64,000 nt of DNA, taken from Osmia lignaria lignaria (taxonomy: Eukaryota > Arthropoda > Insecta > Hymenoptera > Megachilidae). A program made the position numbers and the translations under genes. Below, one piece after another: positions 10,302-21,893 of this stretch. The notes beneath the pieces are model-generated. The model saw only the letters and a program-made list of their open reading frames with translations, was not told where the DNA came from and searched no databases. Location: contig NW_027478162.1 in NCBI RefSeq assembly GCF_051020975.1, positions 494,501-558,500 on the forward strand, given 5' to 3'. Every line of letters begins with the position of its first letter. Position 1 is the first letter of the stretch.

Positions 10302-11267
10302 TCTCTTAACATTTTGCCATAGCTCGCTTCGTTTCCGAAATATTTGCAGATTTATCTCAAGGGAAGGGGCCTAACGGACATATTTCGAGATATTTCTTCT
10401 TCTTGTTGTTCTTCTTCTGCACAGCTAAACTGGAAGTGGCATTTCCAGCTCGCAATAGTGCAGAGTTATCTCAAAGAAAGGGGCCACGGTGTTTCTGTAT
10501 CTCTATTATGATGGTGCGGCTTCTTAACTTTTAAATATCTTGATATATCTCGAGAACTACGCATCTGATCAAAAAATATCATAGAACATAAAAAGTAGGA
10601 AACTCAATTCTCTACAAAAAAGGTCTCTTAACATTTTGCCATAGCTCGCTTCGTTTCCGAGATATTTGCAGATTCAGCTCAAAGGAACTGGCCTGACGGA
10701 CATATTTCGAGATATTTCTTCTTCTTGTTGTTCTTCCTCTGCACAGCTAAGCTGGAAGTGGCATTTGCAGCTCGCAATAGTGCAGAGTTATCTCAAAGAA
10801 AGGGGCCACGGTGTTTCTGTATCTCTATTATGTTGGTGCGGCTTCGGAACTTTTAAATATCTCGATATATCTCGAGAACTACGCTTCTGATTAAAAAATA
10901 TCATAGAACATAAATTGTAGGAAACATAATTCTCTACAAAAAAGGTCTCTTAACATTTTGCCATAGCTCGCTTCGTTTCCGAGATATTTGCAGATTTATC
11001 TCAAGGGAAGGGGCCTAACGGACATATTTCGAGATATTTCTTCTTCTTGTTGTTCTTCTTCTGCACAGCTAAACTGGACGTGGCATTTCCAGCTCGCAAT
11101 AGTGCAGAGTTATCTCAAAGAGAGGGGCCACGGTGTTTCTGTATCGCTATTATGTTGGTGCGGCTTCGGAACTTTTAAATATCTTGATATATCTCGAGAG
11201 CTACGCGTCTGATCAAAAAATATCATAGAACATAAAAAGTAGGAAACATAATTCTCTACAAAGAAGG

Positions 11268-12555
11268 TCTCTTAACATTTTGCCATAGCTCGCTTCGTTT
11301 CCGAGATATTTGCAGATTTATCTCAAGGGAAGTGGCCTGACGGACATATTTCGAGATATTTGTTCTTCTTGTTGTTCTTCTTCTGCACAGCTAAGCTGGA
11401 AGTGGCATTTGCGGCTCGCACTAGTGCAGAGTTATCTCAAACAAAGGGGCCACGGTGTTTCTGTATCTCTATTATGTTGGTGCGGCTTCGGAACTTTTAA
11501 ATATCTTGATATATCTCGAGAACTACGCATCTGATCAAAAAATATCATAGAACATAAAAAGTAGGAAACTTAATTCTCTACAAAAAAGGTCTCTTAACAT
11601 TTTACCATAGCTCGCTTCGTTTCCGAGATATTTGCAGATTTATCTCAAGGGAAGGGGCCTGACGGACATATTTCGAGATATTTCTTCTTCTTGTTGTTCT
11701 TCTTCTGCACAGCTAAGCTGGAAGTGGCATTTGCGGCTCGCACTAGTGCAGAGTTATCTCAAAGAAAGATGCCACGGTGTTTCTGTATCTCTATTATGTT
11801 GGTGCGGCTTCGGAACTTTTAAATATCTTGATATATCTCGAGAACTACGCATCTGATCAAATAATATCATACAACATAAAAAGTAGGAAACTTAATTCTC
11901 TACAAATAAGGTCTCTTAACATTTTGCCATAGCTCGCTTCGTTTCCGAGATATTTGCAGATTTATCTCAAGGGAAGGGGCCTGACGGACATATTTCGAGA
12001 TATTTCTTCTTCTTGTTGGTCTTCTTCTGCACAGCTAAGCTGGAAGTGGCATTTGCAGCTCGCAATGGTGCAGAGTTATCTCAAAGAAAGGGGCCACGGT
12101 GTTTCTGTATCTCTATTATGTTGGTGCGGCTTCGGATCTTTTAAATATCTCGATATATCTCGAAAACTACGCTTCTGATCAAAAAATATCATAGAACCTA
12201 AATTGTGGGAAATATAATTCTCTACAAAAAAGGTCTCTTAACATTTTGCCGTAGCTCGCTTCGTTTCCGAGATATTTGCAGATTTATCTCAAGGGAAGGG
12301 GCCTGACGGACATATTTCCAGATATTTCTTCTTCTTGTTGTTCTTCTTCTGCACAGCTAAGCTGGAAGTGGCATTTGCAGCTCGCAATAGTGCAGAGTTA
12401 TCTCAAAGAAAGGGGCCACGGTGTTTCTGTATCTCTATTATGTTGGTGCGGCTTCGGAACTTTTAAATATCTTGATATATCTCGAGAGCTACGCGTCTGA
12501 TCAAAAAATATCATAGAACATAAAAAGTAGGAAACATAATTCTCTACAAAGAAGG
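11268..12555 (+). repeat. 4-monomer subunit a, copy 5 (monomers 36-39)
   Basis: This is the equivalent of 4829-6116 and ends in the same chimeric monomer type. Confidence 0.9.
12234..12555 (+). repeat. Chimeric monomer 39, copy of the monomer 19 fusion
   Basis: It has the same head and tail combination as 5795-6116, in the corresponding place of HOR copy 2. Because both copies have it, the fusion is older than the 6.4-kb duplication. Confidence 0.8.
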
Positions 12556-13843
12556 TCTCTTAACATTTTGCCATAGCTCGCTTCGTTTCCGAGATATTTG
12601 CAGATTTATCTCAAGGGAAGTGGCCTGACGGACATATTTCGAGATATTTGTTCTTCTTGTTGTTCTTCTTCTGCACAGCTAAGCTGGAAGTGGCATTTGC
12701 GGCTCGCACTAGTGCAGAGTTATCTCAAACAAAGGGGCCACGGTGTTTCTGTATCTCTATTATGTTGGTGCGGCTTCGGAACTTTTAAATATCTTGATAT
12801 ATCTCGAGAACTACGCATCTGATCAAAAAATATCATAGAACATAAAAAGTAGGAAACTTAATTCTCTACAAAAAAGGTCTCTTAACATTTTACCATAGCT
12901 CGCTTCGTTTCCGAGATATTTGCAGATTTATCTCAAGGGAAGGGGCCTGACGGACATATTTCGAGATATTTCTTCTTCTTGTTGTTCTTCTTCTGCACAG
13001 CTAAGCTGGAAGTGGCATTTGCGGCTCGCACTAGTGCAGAGTTATCTCAAAGAAAGATGCCACGGTGTTTCTGTATCTCTATTATGTTGGTGCGGCTTCG
13101 GAACTTTTAAATATCTTGATATATCTCGAGAACTACGCATCTGATCAAATAATATCATACAACATAAAAAGTAGGAAACTTAATTCTCTACAAATAAGGT
13201 CTCTTAACATTTTGCCATAGCTCGCTTCGTTTCCGAGATATTTGCAGATTTATCTCAAGGGAAGGGGCCTGACGGACATATTTCGAGATATTTCTTCTTC
13301 TTGTTGGTCTTCTTCTGCACAGCTAAGCTGGAAGTGGCATTTGCAGCTCGCAATGGTGCAGAGTTATCTCAAAGAAAGGGGCCACGGTGTTTCTGTATCT
13401 CTATTATGTTGGTGCGGCTTCGGATCTTTTAAATATCTCGATATATCTCGAAAACTACGCTTCTGATCAAAAAATATCATAGAACCTAAATTGTGGGAAA
13501 TATAATTCTCTACAAAAAAGGTCTCTTAACATTTTGCCGTAGCTCGCTTCGTTTCCGAGATATTTGCAGATTTATCTCAAGGGAAGGGGCCTGACGGACA
13601 TATTTCCAGATATTTCTTCTTCTTGTTGTTCTTCTTCTGCACAGCTAAGCTGGAAGTGGCATTTGCAGCTCGCAATAGTGCAGAGTTATCTCAAAGAAAG
13701 GGGCCACGGTGTTTCTGTATCTCTATTATGTTGGTGCGGCTGCGGAACTTTTAAATATCTTGATATATCTCGAGAACTACGCATCCGATCAAAAAATATC
13801 ATAAAACATAAAAAGTAGGAAACTTAATTCTCTACAAAAAAGG
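12556..13843 (+). repeat. 4-monomer subunit a, copy 6 (monomers 40-43)
   Basis: This is the equivalent of 6117-7404. Its last monomer (43) is also the first monomer of the following 7-monomer repeat, so two HOR families are joined at this monomer. Confidence 0.9.
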
Positions 13844-15775
13844 TCTCTTAACATTTTGCCATAGCTCGCTTCGTTTCCGAGATATTTGCAGATTTATCTC
13901 GAGGGAAGGGGCCTGACGGACATATTTCCAGATATTTCTTCTTCTTGTTGTTCTTCTTCTGCACAGCTAAGCTGGAAGCGGCATTTGCGGCTCGCACTAG
14001 TGCAGAGTTATCTCAAAGAAAGGGGCCACGGTGTTTCTGTATCTCTATTATGTTGGGGCGGCTTCGGAACTTTTAAATATCTCGATATATCTCGAAAACT
14101 ACGCTTCTGATCAAAAAATATCATAGAACATAAATTGTAGGAAACATAATTCTCTACAAAAAAGGTCTCTTAACATTTTGCCATAGCTCGCTTCGTTTCC
14201 GAGATATTTGCAGATATATCTCAAGGGAAGGGGCCTGACGGACATATTTCGAGATATTTCTTCTTCTTGTTGTTCTTCTTCTGCACAGCTAAACTGGAAG
14301 TGGCATTTACAGCTCGCAATAGTGCAGAGTTATCTCAAAGAAAGGGGCCACGGTGTTTCTGTATCTCTATTATGTTGGTGCGGCTTCGGAACTTTTAAAT
14401 ATCTTGATATATCTCGAGAACTACGCATCTGATCAAAAAATATCATAGAACATGAAAAGTAGGAAACTTAATTCTCTACAAAAAAGGTCTCTTAACATTT
14501 TGCCATAGCTCTCTTCGTTTCCGAGATATTTGCAGATTTATCTCAAGGGAAGGGGCCTGACGGACATATTTCGAGATATTTCTTCTTCTTGCTGTTCTTC
14601 TTCTGCACAGCTTAGCTGGAAGTGGCATTTGCAGCTCGCAATAGTGCAGAGTTATCTCAAAGAAAGGGGCCACGGTGTTTCTGTATCTCTATTATGTTGG
14701 TGCGGCTTCGGAACTTTTAAATATCTTGATATATCTCGAGAACTACGCGTCTGATCAAAAAATATCATAGAACATAAAAAGTAGGAAACTTAATTCTCTA
14801 CAAAAACGGTCTCTTAACATTTTGCCATGGCTCGCTTCGTTTCCTAGATATTTGCAGATATATCTCAAGGGAAGGGGCCTGACGGACATATTTCGAGATG
14901 TTTCTTCTTCTTGTTGTTCTTCTTCTGCACAGCTAAGCTCGAAGTGGCATTTGCAGCTCGCAATAGTGCAGAGTTATCTCAAAGAAAGAGGCCACGGTGT
15001 TTCGGTACCTCTATTATGTTGGTGCAGCTTCGGAACTTTTAAATATCTTGATATATCTCGAGAACTACGCATCTGATCAAAAAATATCATAGAACATAAA
15101 AAGTAGGAAACTTAATTCTCTACAAATAAGGTCTCTTATCATTTTGCCATAGCTCGCTTCGTTTCCGAGATATTTGCAGATTTATCTCAAGGGAAGGGGC
15201 CTGACGGACATATTTCCAGATATTTCTTCTTCTTGTTGTTCTTCTTCTGCACAGCTAAGCTGGAAGTGGCATTTGCAGCTCGCAATAGTGCAGAGTTATC
15301 TCAAAGAAAGGGGCCACGGTGTTTCTGTATCTCTATTATGTTGGTGCGGCTTCGGAACTTTTAAATATCTTGATATATCTCGAGAACTACGCATCCGATC
15401 AAAAAATATCATAAAACATAAAAAGTAGGAAACTTAATTCTCTACAGAAAAGGTCTCTTAACATTTTGCCATAGCTCGCTTCGTTTCCGAGATATTTGCA
15501 GATTTATCTCGAGGGAAGAGGCCTGACGGACATATTTCGAGATATTTCTTCTTCTTGTTGTTCTTCTTCTGCACAGCTAAGCTGGAAGCGGCATTTGCGG
15601 CTCGCACTAGTGCAGAGTTATCTCAAAGAAAGGGGCCACGGTGTTTCTGTATCTCTATTATGTTGGTGCAGCTTCGGATCTTTTAAATATCTGGATATAT
15701 CTCGAAAACTACGCTTCTGATCAAAAAATATCATAGAACCTAAATTGTGGGAAATATAATTCTCTACAAAAAAGG
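13522..15775 (+). repeat. HOR unit B, copy 1 (7 monomers, 2254 bp)
   Basis: Monomers 43-49 match monomers 50-56 in order. Markers include tctcgaggg heads with tggaagcgg (44 and 49), cagcttagctgg (46), ccatggctcg with tttcctagat (47), and catccgatc tails (43 and 48). Confidence 0.92.
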
Positions 15776-18029
15776 TCTCTTAACATTTTGCCGTAGCTCG
15801 CTTCGTTTCCGAGATATTTGCAGATTTATCTCAAGGGAAGGGGCCTGACGGACATATTTCCAGATATTTCTTCTTCTTGTTGTTCTTCTTCTGCACAGCT
15901 AAGCTGGAAGTGGCATTTGCAGCTCGCAATAGTGCAGAGTTATCTCAAAGAAAGGGGCCACGGTGTTTCTGTATCTCTATTATGTTGGTGCGGCTGCGGA
16001 ACTTTTAAATATCTTGATATATCTCGAGAACTACGCATCCGATCAAAAAATATCATAAAACATAAAAAGTAGGAAACTTAATTCTCTACAAAAAAGGTCT
16101 CTTAACATTTTGCCATAGCTCGCTTCGTTTCCGAGATATTTGCAGATTTATCTCGAGGGAAGGGGCCTGACGGACATATTTCCAGATATTTCTTCTTCTT
16201 GTTGTTCTTCTTCTGCACAGCTAAGCTGGAAGCGGCATTTGCGGCTCGCACTAGTGCAGAGTTATCTCAAAGAAAGGGGCCACGGTGTTTCTGTATCTCT
16301 ATTATGTTGGGGCGGCTTCGGAACTTTTAAATATCTCGATATATCTCGAAAACTACGCTTCTGATCAAAAAATATCATAGAACATAAATTGTAGGAAACA
16401 TAATTCTCTACAAAAAAGGTCTCTTAACATTTTGCCATAGCTCGCTTCGTTTCCGAGATATTTGCAGATATATCTCAAGGGAAGGGGCCTGACGGACATA
16501 TTTCGAGATATTTCTTCTTCTTGTTGTTCTTCTTCTGCACAGCTAAACTGGAAGTGGCATTTACAGCTCGCAATAGTGCAGAGTTATCTCAAAGAAAGGG
16601 GCCACGGTGTTTCTGTATCTCTATTATGTTGGTGCGGCTTCGGAACTTTTAAATATCTTGATATATCTCGAGAACTACGCATCTGATCAAAAAATATCAT
16701 AGAACATGAAAAGTAGGAAACTTAATTCTCTACAAAAAAGGTCTCTTAACATTTTGCCATAGCTCTCTTCGTTTCCGAGATATTTGCAGATTTATCTCAA
16801 GGGAAGGGGCCTGACGGACATATTTCGAGATATTTCTTCTTCTTGCTGTTCTTCTTCTGCACAGCTTAGCTGGAAGTGGCATTTGCAGCTCGCAATAGTG
16901 CAGAGTTATCTCAAAGAAAGGGGCCACGGTGTTTCTGTATCTCTATTATGTTGGTGCGGCTTCGGAACTTTTAAATATCTTGATATATCTCGAGAACTAC
17001 GCGTCTGATCAAAAAATATCATAGAACATAAAAAGTAGGAAACTTAATTCTCTACAAAAACGGTCTCTTAACATTTTGCCATGGCTCGCTTCGTTTCCTA
17101 GATATTTGCAGATATATCTCAAGGGAAGGGGCCTGACGGACATATTTCGAGATGTTTCTTCTTCTTGTTGTTCTTCTTCTGCACAGCTAAGCTCGAAGTG
17201 GCATTTGCAGCTCGCAATAGTGCAGAGTTATCTCAAAGAAAGAGGCCACGGTGTTTCGGTACCTCTATTATGTTGGTGCAGCTTCGGAACTTTTAAATAT
17301 CTTGATATATCTCGAGAACTACGCATCTGATCAAAAAATATCATAGAACATAAAAAGTAGGAAACTTAATTCTCTACAAATAAGGTCTCTTAACATTTTG
17401 CCATAGCTCGCTTCGTTTCCGAGATATTTGCAGATTTATCTCAAGGGAAGGGGCCTGACGGACATATTTCCAGATATTTCTTCTTCTTGTTGTTCTTCTT
17501 CTGCACAGCTAAGCTGGAAGTGGCATTTGCAGCTCGCAATAGTGCAGAGTTATCTCAAAGAAAGGGGCCACGGTGTTTCTGTATCTCTATTATGTTGGTG
17601 CGGCTTCGGAACTTTTAAATATCTTGATATATCTCGAGAACTACGCATCCGATCAAAAAATATCATAAAACATAAAAAGTAGGAAACTTAATTCTCTACA
17701 GAAAAGGTCTCTTAACATTTTGCCATAGCTCGCTTCGTTTCCGAGATATTTGCAGATTTATCTCGAGGGAAGGGGCCTGACGGACATATTTCGAGATATT
17801 TCTTCTTCTTGTTGTTCTTCTTCTGCACAGCTAAGCTGGAAGCGGCATTTGCGGCTTGCACTAGTGCAGAGTTATCTCAAAGAAAGGGGCCACGGTGTTT
17901 CTGTATCTCTATTATGTTGGTGCAGCTTCGGATCTTTTAAATATCTGGATATATCTCGAAAACTACGCTTCTGATCAAAAAATATCATAGAACATAAATT
18001 GTAGGAAACATAATTCTCTACAAAAAAGG
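15776..18029 (+). repeat. HOR unit B, copy 2 (7 monomers, 2254 bp)
   Basis: This is the tandem partner of 13522-15775. Differences noticed are few and lie mainly in the last two monomers: cttaac versus cttatc, gaggggcc versus gagaggcc, ggcttgc versus ggctcgc, and the tail of monomer 56, which reads cataaattgtagg instead of cctaaattgtggg. Confidence 0.92.
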
Positions 18030-19639
18030 TCTCTTAACATTTTGCCATAGCTCGTTTCGTTTCCGAGATATTTGCAGATATATCTCAAGGGAAGGGGCCT
18101 GACGGACATTTTTCGAGATATTTCTTCTTCTTGTTGTTCTTCTTCTGCACAGCTAAGCTGGAAGTGGCATTTGCAGCTCGCAATAGTGCAGAGTTATCTC
18201 GAAGAAAGGGGCCACGGTGTTTCTGTATCTCTATTATGTTGGTGCGGCTTCGGAACTTTAAAATATCTTTATATATCTCGAGAACTACGCATCTGATTAA
18301 AAAATATCATAGAACGTAAAAAGTAGGAAACTTAATTCTCTACAAATAAAGTCGCTTAACATTTTGCCATAGCTCGCTTCGTTTCCGAGATATTTGCAGA
18401 TTTATCTCAAGGGAAGGGGCCTGACGGACATATTTCGAGATATTTCTTCTTCTTGTTGTTCTTCTTCTGCACAGCTAAGCTGGAAGTGGCATTTGCAGCT
18501 CGCAATAGTGCAGAGTTATCTCAAAGAAAGAGGCCACGGTGTTTCTGTACCTCTATTATGTTGGTGCAGCTTCGGAACTTTTAAATATCTTGATATATCT
18601 CGAGAACTACGCATCTGATCAAAAAATATCATCGAACATAAAAAGTAGGAAACATAATTCTCTACAAAAAAGGTCTCTTAACATTTTGCCATAGCTCCCT
18701 TCGTTTCCGAGATATTTGCAGATTTATCTCAAGGGAAGTGGCCTGACGGACATATTTCGAGATATTTCTTCTTCTTGTTGTTCTTCTTCTGCACAGCTAA
18801 GCTGGAAGTGGCATTTGCAGCTCGCAATAGTGCAGTGTTATCCCAAAGAAAGGGGCCACGGTGTTTCTGTATCTCTATCATGTTGGTGCGGCTTCGGAAC
18901 TTTTAAATATCTTGATATATCTCGAGAACTACGCATCTGATCAAAAAATATCCTAGAACATAAAAAGTAGGAAACTTAATTCTCTACAAAAAAGGTCTCT
19001 TAACATTTTGCCATAGCTCGCTTCGTTTCCGAGATATTTGCAGATTTATCTCAAGGGAAGGGGCCTGACGGACATATTTCGAGATATTTCTTCTTCTTGT
19101 TGTTGTTCTTCTGCACAGCTAAGCCCGAAGTGGCATTTGCGGCTCGCACTAGTGCAGAGTTATCTCAACGAAAGGGGCCACGGTGTTTCTGTATCTCTAT
19201 TATGTTGGTGCGGCTTCGGAACTTTTAAATATCTTGATATATCTCGAGAACTACGCTTCTGATCAAAAAATATCATAGAACGTAAATTATAGGAAACATT
19301 ATTCTCTACAAAAAAGGTCTCTTAACATTTTGCCATAGCTCGCTTCGTTTCCGAGATATTTGCAGATATATCACAAGGGAAGGGGCCTGACGGACATATT
19401 TCGAGATATTTCTTCTTCTTGTTGTTCTTCTTCTGCACAGCTAAGCTGGAAGTGGCATTTGCAGCTCGCAATAGTGCAGAGTTATCTCAAAGAAAGGGGC
19501 CACGGTGTTTCTGTATCTCTATTATGTTGGTGCGGCTTCGGAACTTTTAAATATCTTGATATATCTCGAGAACTACGCATCTGATCAAAAAATATCATAG
19601 AACATAAAAAGTAGGAAACTTAATTCGCTACAAAAAAGG
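18030..19639 (+). repeat. Unordered monomers 57-61
   Basis: Five monomers here form no repeated local order. Monomer 57 carries a set of rare changes otherwise seen only at monomer 183. Monomer 58 has agaggcc with gtacctc and gcagcttcgg. Monomer 60 has gttgttgttc and aagcccgaag, which disrupt the pyrimidine mirror. Monomer 61 ends with the aattcgctac junction also found after monomers 68 and 92. Confidence 0.85.
18144..18530 (+). repeat. Rare-variant tract shared with 58709-59095
   Basis: By eye these 387 bases are identical to 58709-59095, 40,565 bases away. They include rare changes ctcgaag, aactttaaaat, tctttatat, gattaaaa, aacgtaaaaag and aaataaagtcgc. Both flanks differ between the two places (18143 T versus C; 18531 A versus G). 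Confidence 0.88.
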
Positions 19640-21893
19640 TCTCTTAACATTTTGCCATAGCTCGCTTCGTTTCCGAGATATTTGCAGATTTATCTCAAGG
19701 GAAGGGGCCTAACGGACATATTTCGAGATATTTCTTCTTCTTGTTGTTCTTCTTCTGCACAGCTAAACTGGAAGTGGCATTTCCAGCTCGCAATAGTGCA
19801 GAGTTATCTCAAAGAAAGGGGCCACGGTGTTTCTGTATCTCTATTATGTTGGTGCGGCTTCGGAACTTTTAAATATCTCGATATATCTCGAAAACTACGC
19901 TTCTGATCAAAAAATATCATAGAACATAAATTGTAGGAAACATAATTCTCTACAAAAAAGGTCTCTTAACATTTTGCCATAGCTCGCTTCGTTTCCGAGA
20001 TATTTGCACATTTATCTCAAGGGAAGGGGCCTAACGGACATATTTCGAGATATTTCTTCTTCTTGTTGTTCTTCTTCTGCACAGCTAAACTGGAAGTGGC
20101 ATTTCCAGCTCGCAATAGTGCAGAGTTATCTCAAAGAGAGGGGCCACGGTGTTTCTGTATCTCTATTATGTTGGTGCGGCTTCGGAACTTTTAAATATCT
20201 TGATATATCTCGAGAACTACGCATCTGATCAAAAAATATCATAGAAGATAAAAAGTAGGAAACTTAATTCTCTACACAAAAGGTCTCTTCACATTTTGCC
20301 ATAGCTCGCTTCGTTTCCCAGTTATGTGCAGATTTATCTCAAGGGAAGGGGTCTGACGGACATATTTCGAGATATTTCTTCTTCTTGTTGTTCTTCTTCT
20401 GCACAGCTAAGCTCGAAGTGGCATTTGCAGCTCGCAATAGTGCAGAGTTATCTCAAGGAAAGAGGCCACGGTGTTTCTGTACCTCTATTATGTTGGTGCA
20501 GCTTCGGAACTTTTAAATATCTTGATATATCTCGAGAACTACGCATCTGATCAAAAAATATCATCGAACATAAAAAGTAGGAAACATAATTCTCTACAAA
20601 AAAGGTCTCTTAACATTTTGCCATAGCTCGCTTCGTTTCCGAGATATTTGCAGATTTATCTCAAGGGAAGTGGCCTGACGGACATATTTCGAGATATTTC
20701 TTCTTCTTGTTGTTCTTCTTCTGCACAGCTAAACTGGAAGTGGCATTTCCAGCTCGCAATAGTGCAGAGTTATCTCAAAGAAAGGGGCCTCGGTGTTTCT
20801 GTATCTCTATTATGTTGGTGCGGCTTCGGAACTTTTAAATATCTCGATATATCTCGAAAACTACGCTTCTGATCAAAAAATATCATAGAACGTAAATTGT
20901 AGGAAACATTATTCTCTACAAAAGAGGTCTCTTAACATTTTGCCATAGCTCGCTTCGTTTCCGAGATATTTGCAGATTCATCTCAAGGGAAGGGGTCTGA
21001 CGGACATATTTCGAGATATTTCTTCTTCTTGTTGTTCTTCTTCTGCACAGCTAAGCTGGAAGTGGCATTTGCAGCTCGCAATAGTGCAGAGTTATCCCAA
21101 AGAAAGGGGCCACGGTGTTTCTGTATCTCTATTATGTTGGTGCGGCTTCGGAACTTTTAAATATCTCGATATATCTCGAAAACTACGCTTCTGATCAAAA
21201 AATATCATCGAACATAAATTGTAGGAAACATAATTCTCTACAAAAAAGGTCTCTTAACATTTTGCCATAGCTCGCTTCGTTTCCGAGATATTTGCAGATT
21301 TATCTCAAGGGAAGGGTCCTGATGGACATATTTCGAGATATTTCTTCTTCGTGTTGTTCTTCTTCTGCACAGCTAAACTGGAAGTGGCATTTCCAGCTCG
21401 CAATCGTGCAGAGTTATCTCAAAGAAAGGGGCCACGGTGTTTCTGTATCTCTATTATGTTGGTGCGGCTTCGGAACTTTTAAATATCTTGATATATCTCG
21501 AGAACTACGCCTCTGATCGAAAAATATCATAGAACATAAAAAGTAGGAAACTTAATTCTCTACAAAAACGGTCTCTTAACATTTTGCCATAGCTCGCTTC
21601 GTTTCCGAGATATTTGCACATATATCTCAAGGGAAGGGGCCTGACGGACATATTTCGAGATATTTCTTCTTCTTGTTGTTCTTCTTCTGCACAGCTAAGC
21701 GGGAAGTGGCATTTGCGGCTCGCACTAGTGCACAGTTATCTCAAAGAAAGGGGCCACGGTGTTTCTGTATCTCTATTATGTTGGTGCGGCTTCGGAACTT
21801 TTAAATATCTTGATATATCTCGAGAACTACGCATCTGATCAAAAAATATCATAGAACATAAAAAGTAGGAAACTTAATTCGCTACAAAAAAGG
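19640..21893 (+). repeat. HOR unit C, copy 1 (monomers 62-68)
   Basis: This is a seven-monomer, 2254-bp unit. Markers in order: ggcctaacgg with class B tail (62), gcacattta (63), cccagttatg with agctcgaag and gtacctc (64), aagtggcc with ggcctcgg (65), gattcatctc with ttatccc (66), aagggtcctgatgg with ttcgtgttg (67), gcacatata with agcgggaag (68). Confidence 0.92.

Larger units (their letters stand above)
7405..13843 (+). repeat. HOR unit A, copy 2 (20 monomers, 6439 bp)
   Basis: This is the tandem partner of 1288-7404. Reading monomer by monomer I found only scattered single-base differences, for example tctcg versus tctgg before monomer 25/6, a C for T in gttatcccaaag of monomer 26, and gatcataaaa in monomer 29. 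It keeps monomers 33 and 34 separate where copy 1 has the fused monomer 14, so it is likely closer to the original unit. The high similarity implies recent duplication or an assembly collapse/duplication that needs read-level support. Confidence 0.93.

Noticed and set aside
14476..14673. Minus-strand open frames of 65-76 codons (for example here, at 16730, 27418, 35790, 50211 and 52143)
   Set aside because: They appear only where chance substitutions remove a stop on the opposite strand of the same satellite sequence, and they are shared only by monomers related through HOR copying.
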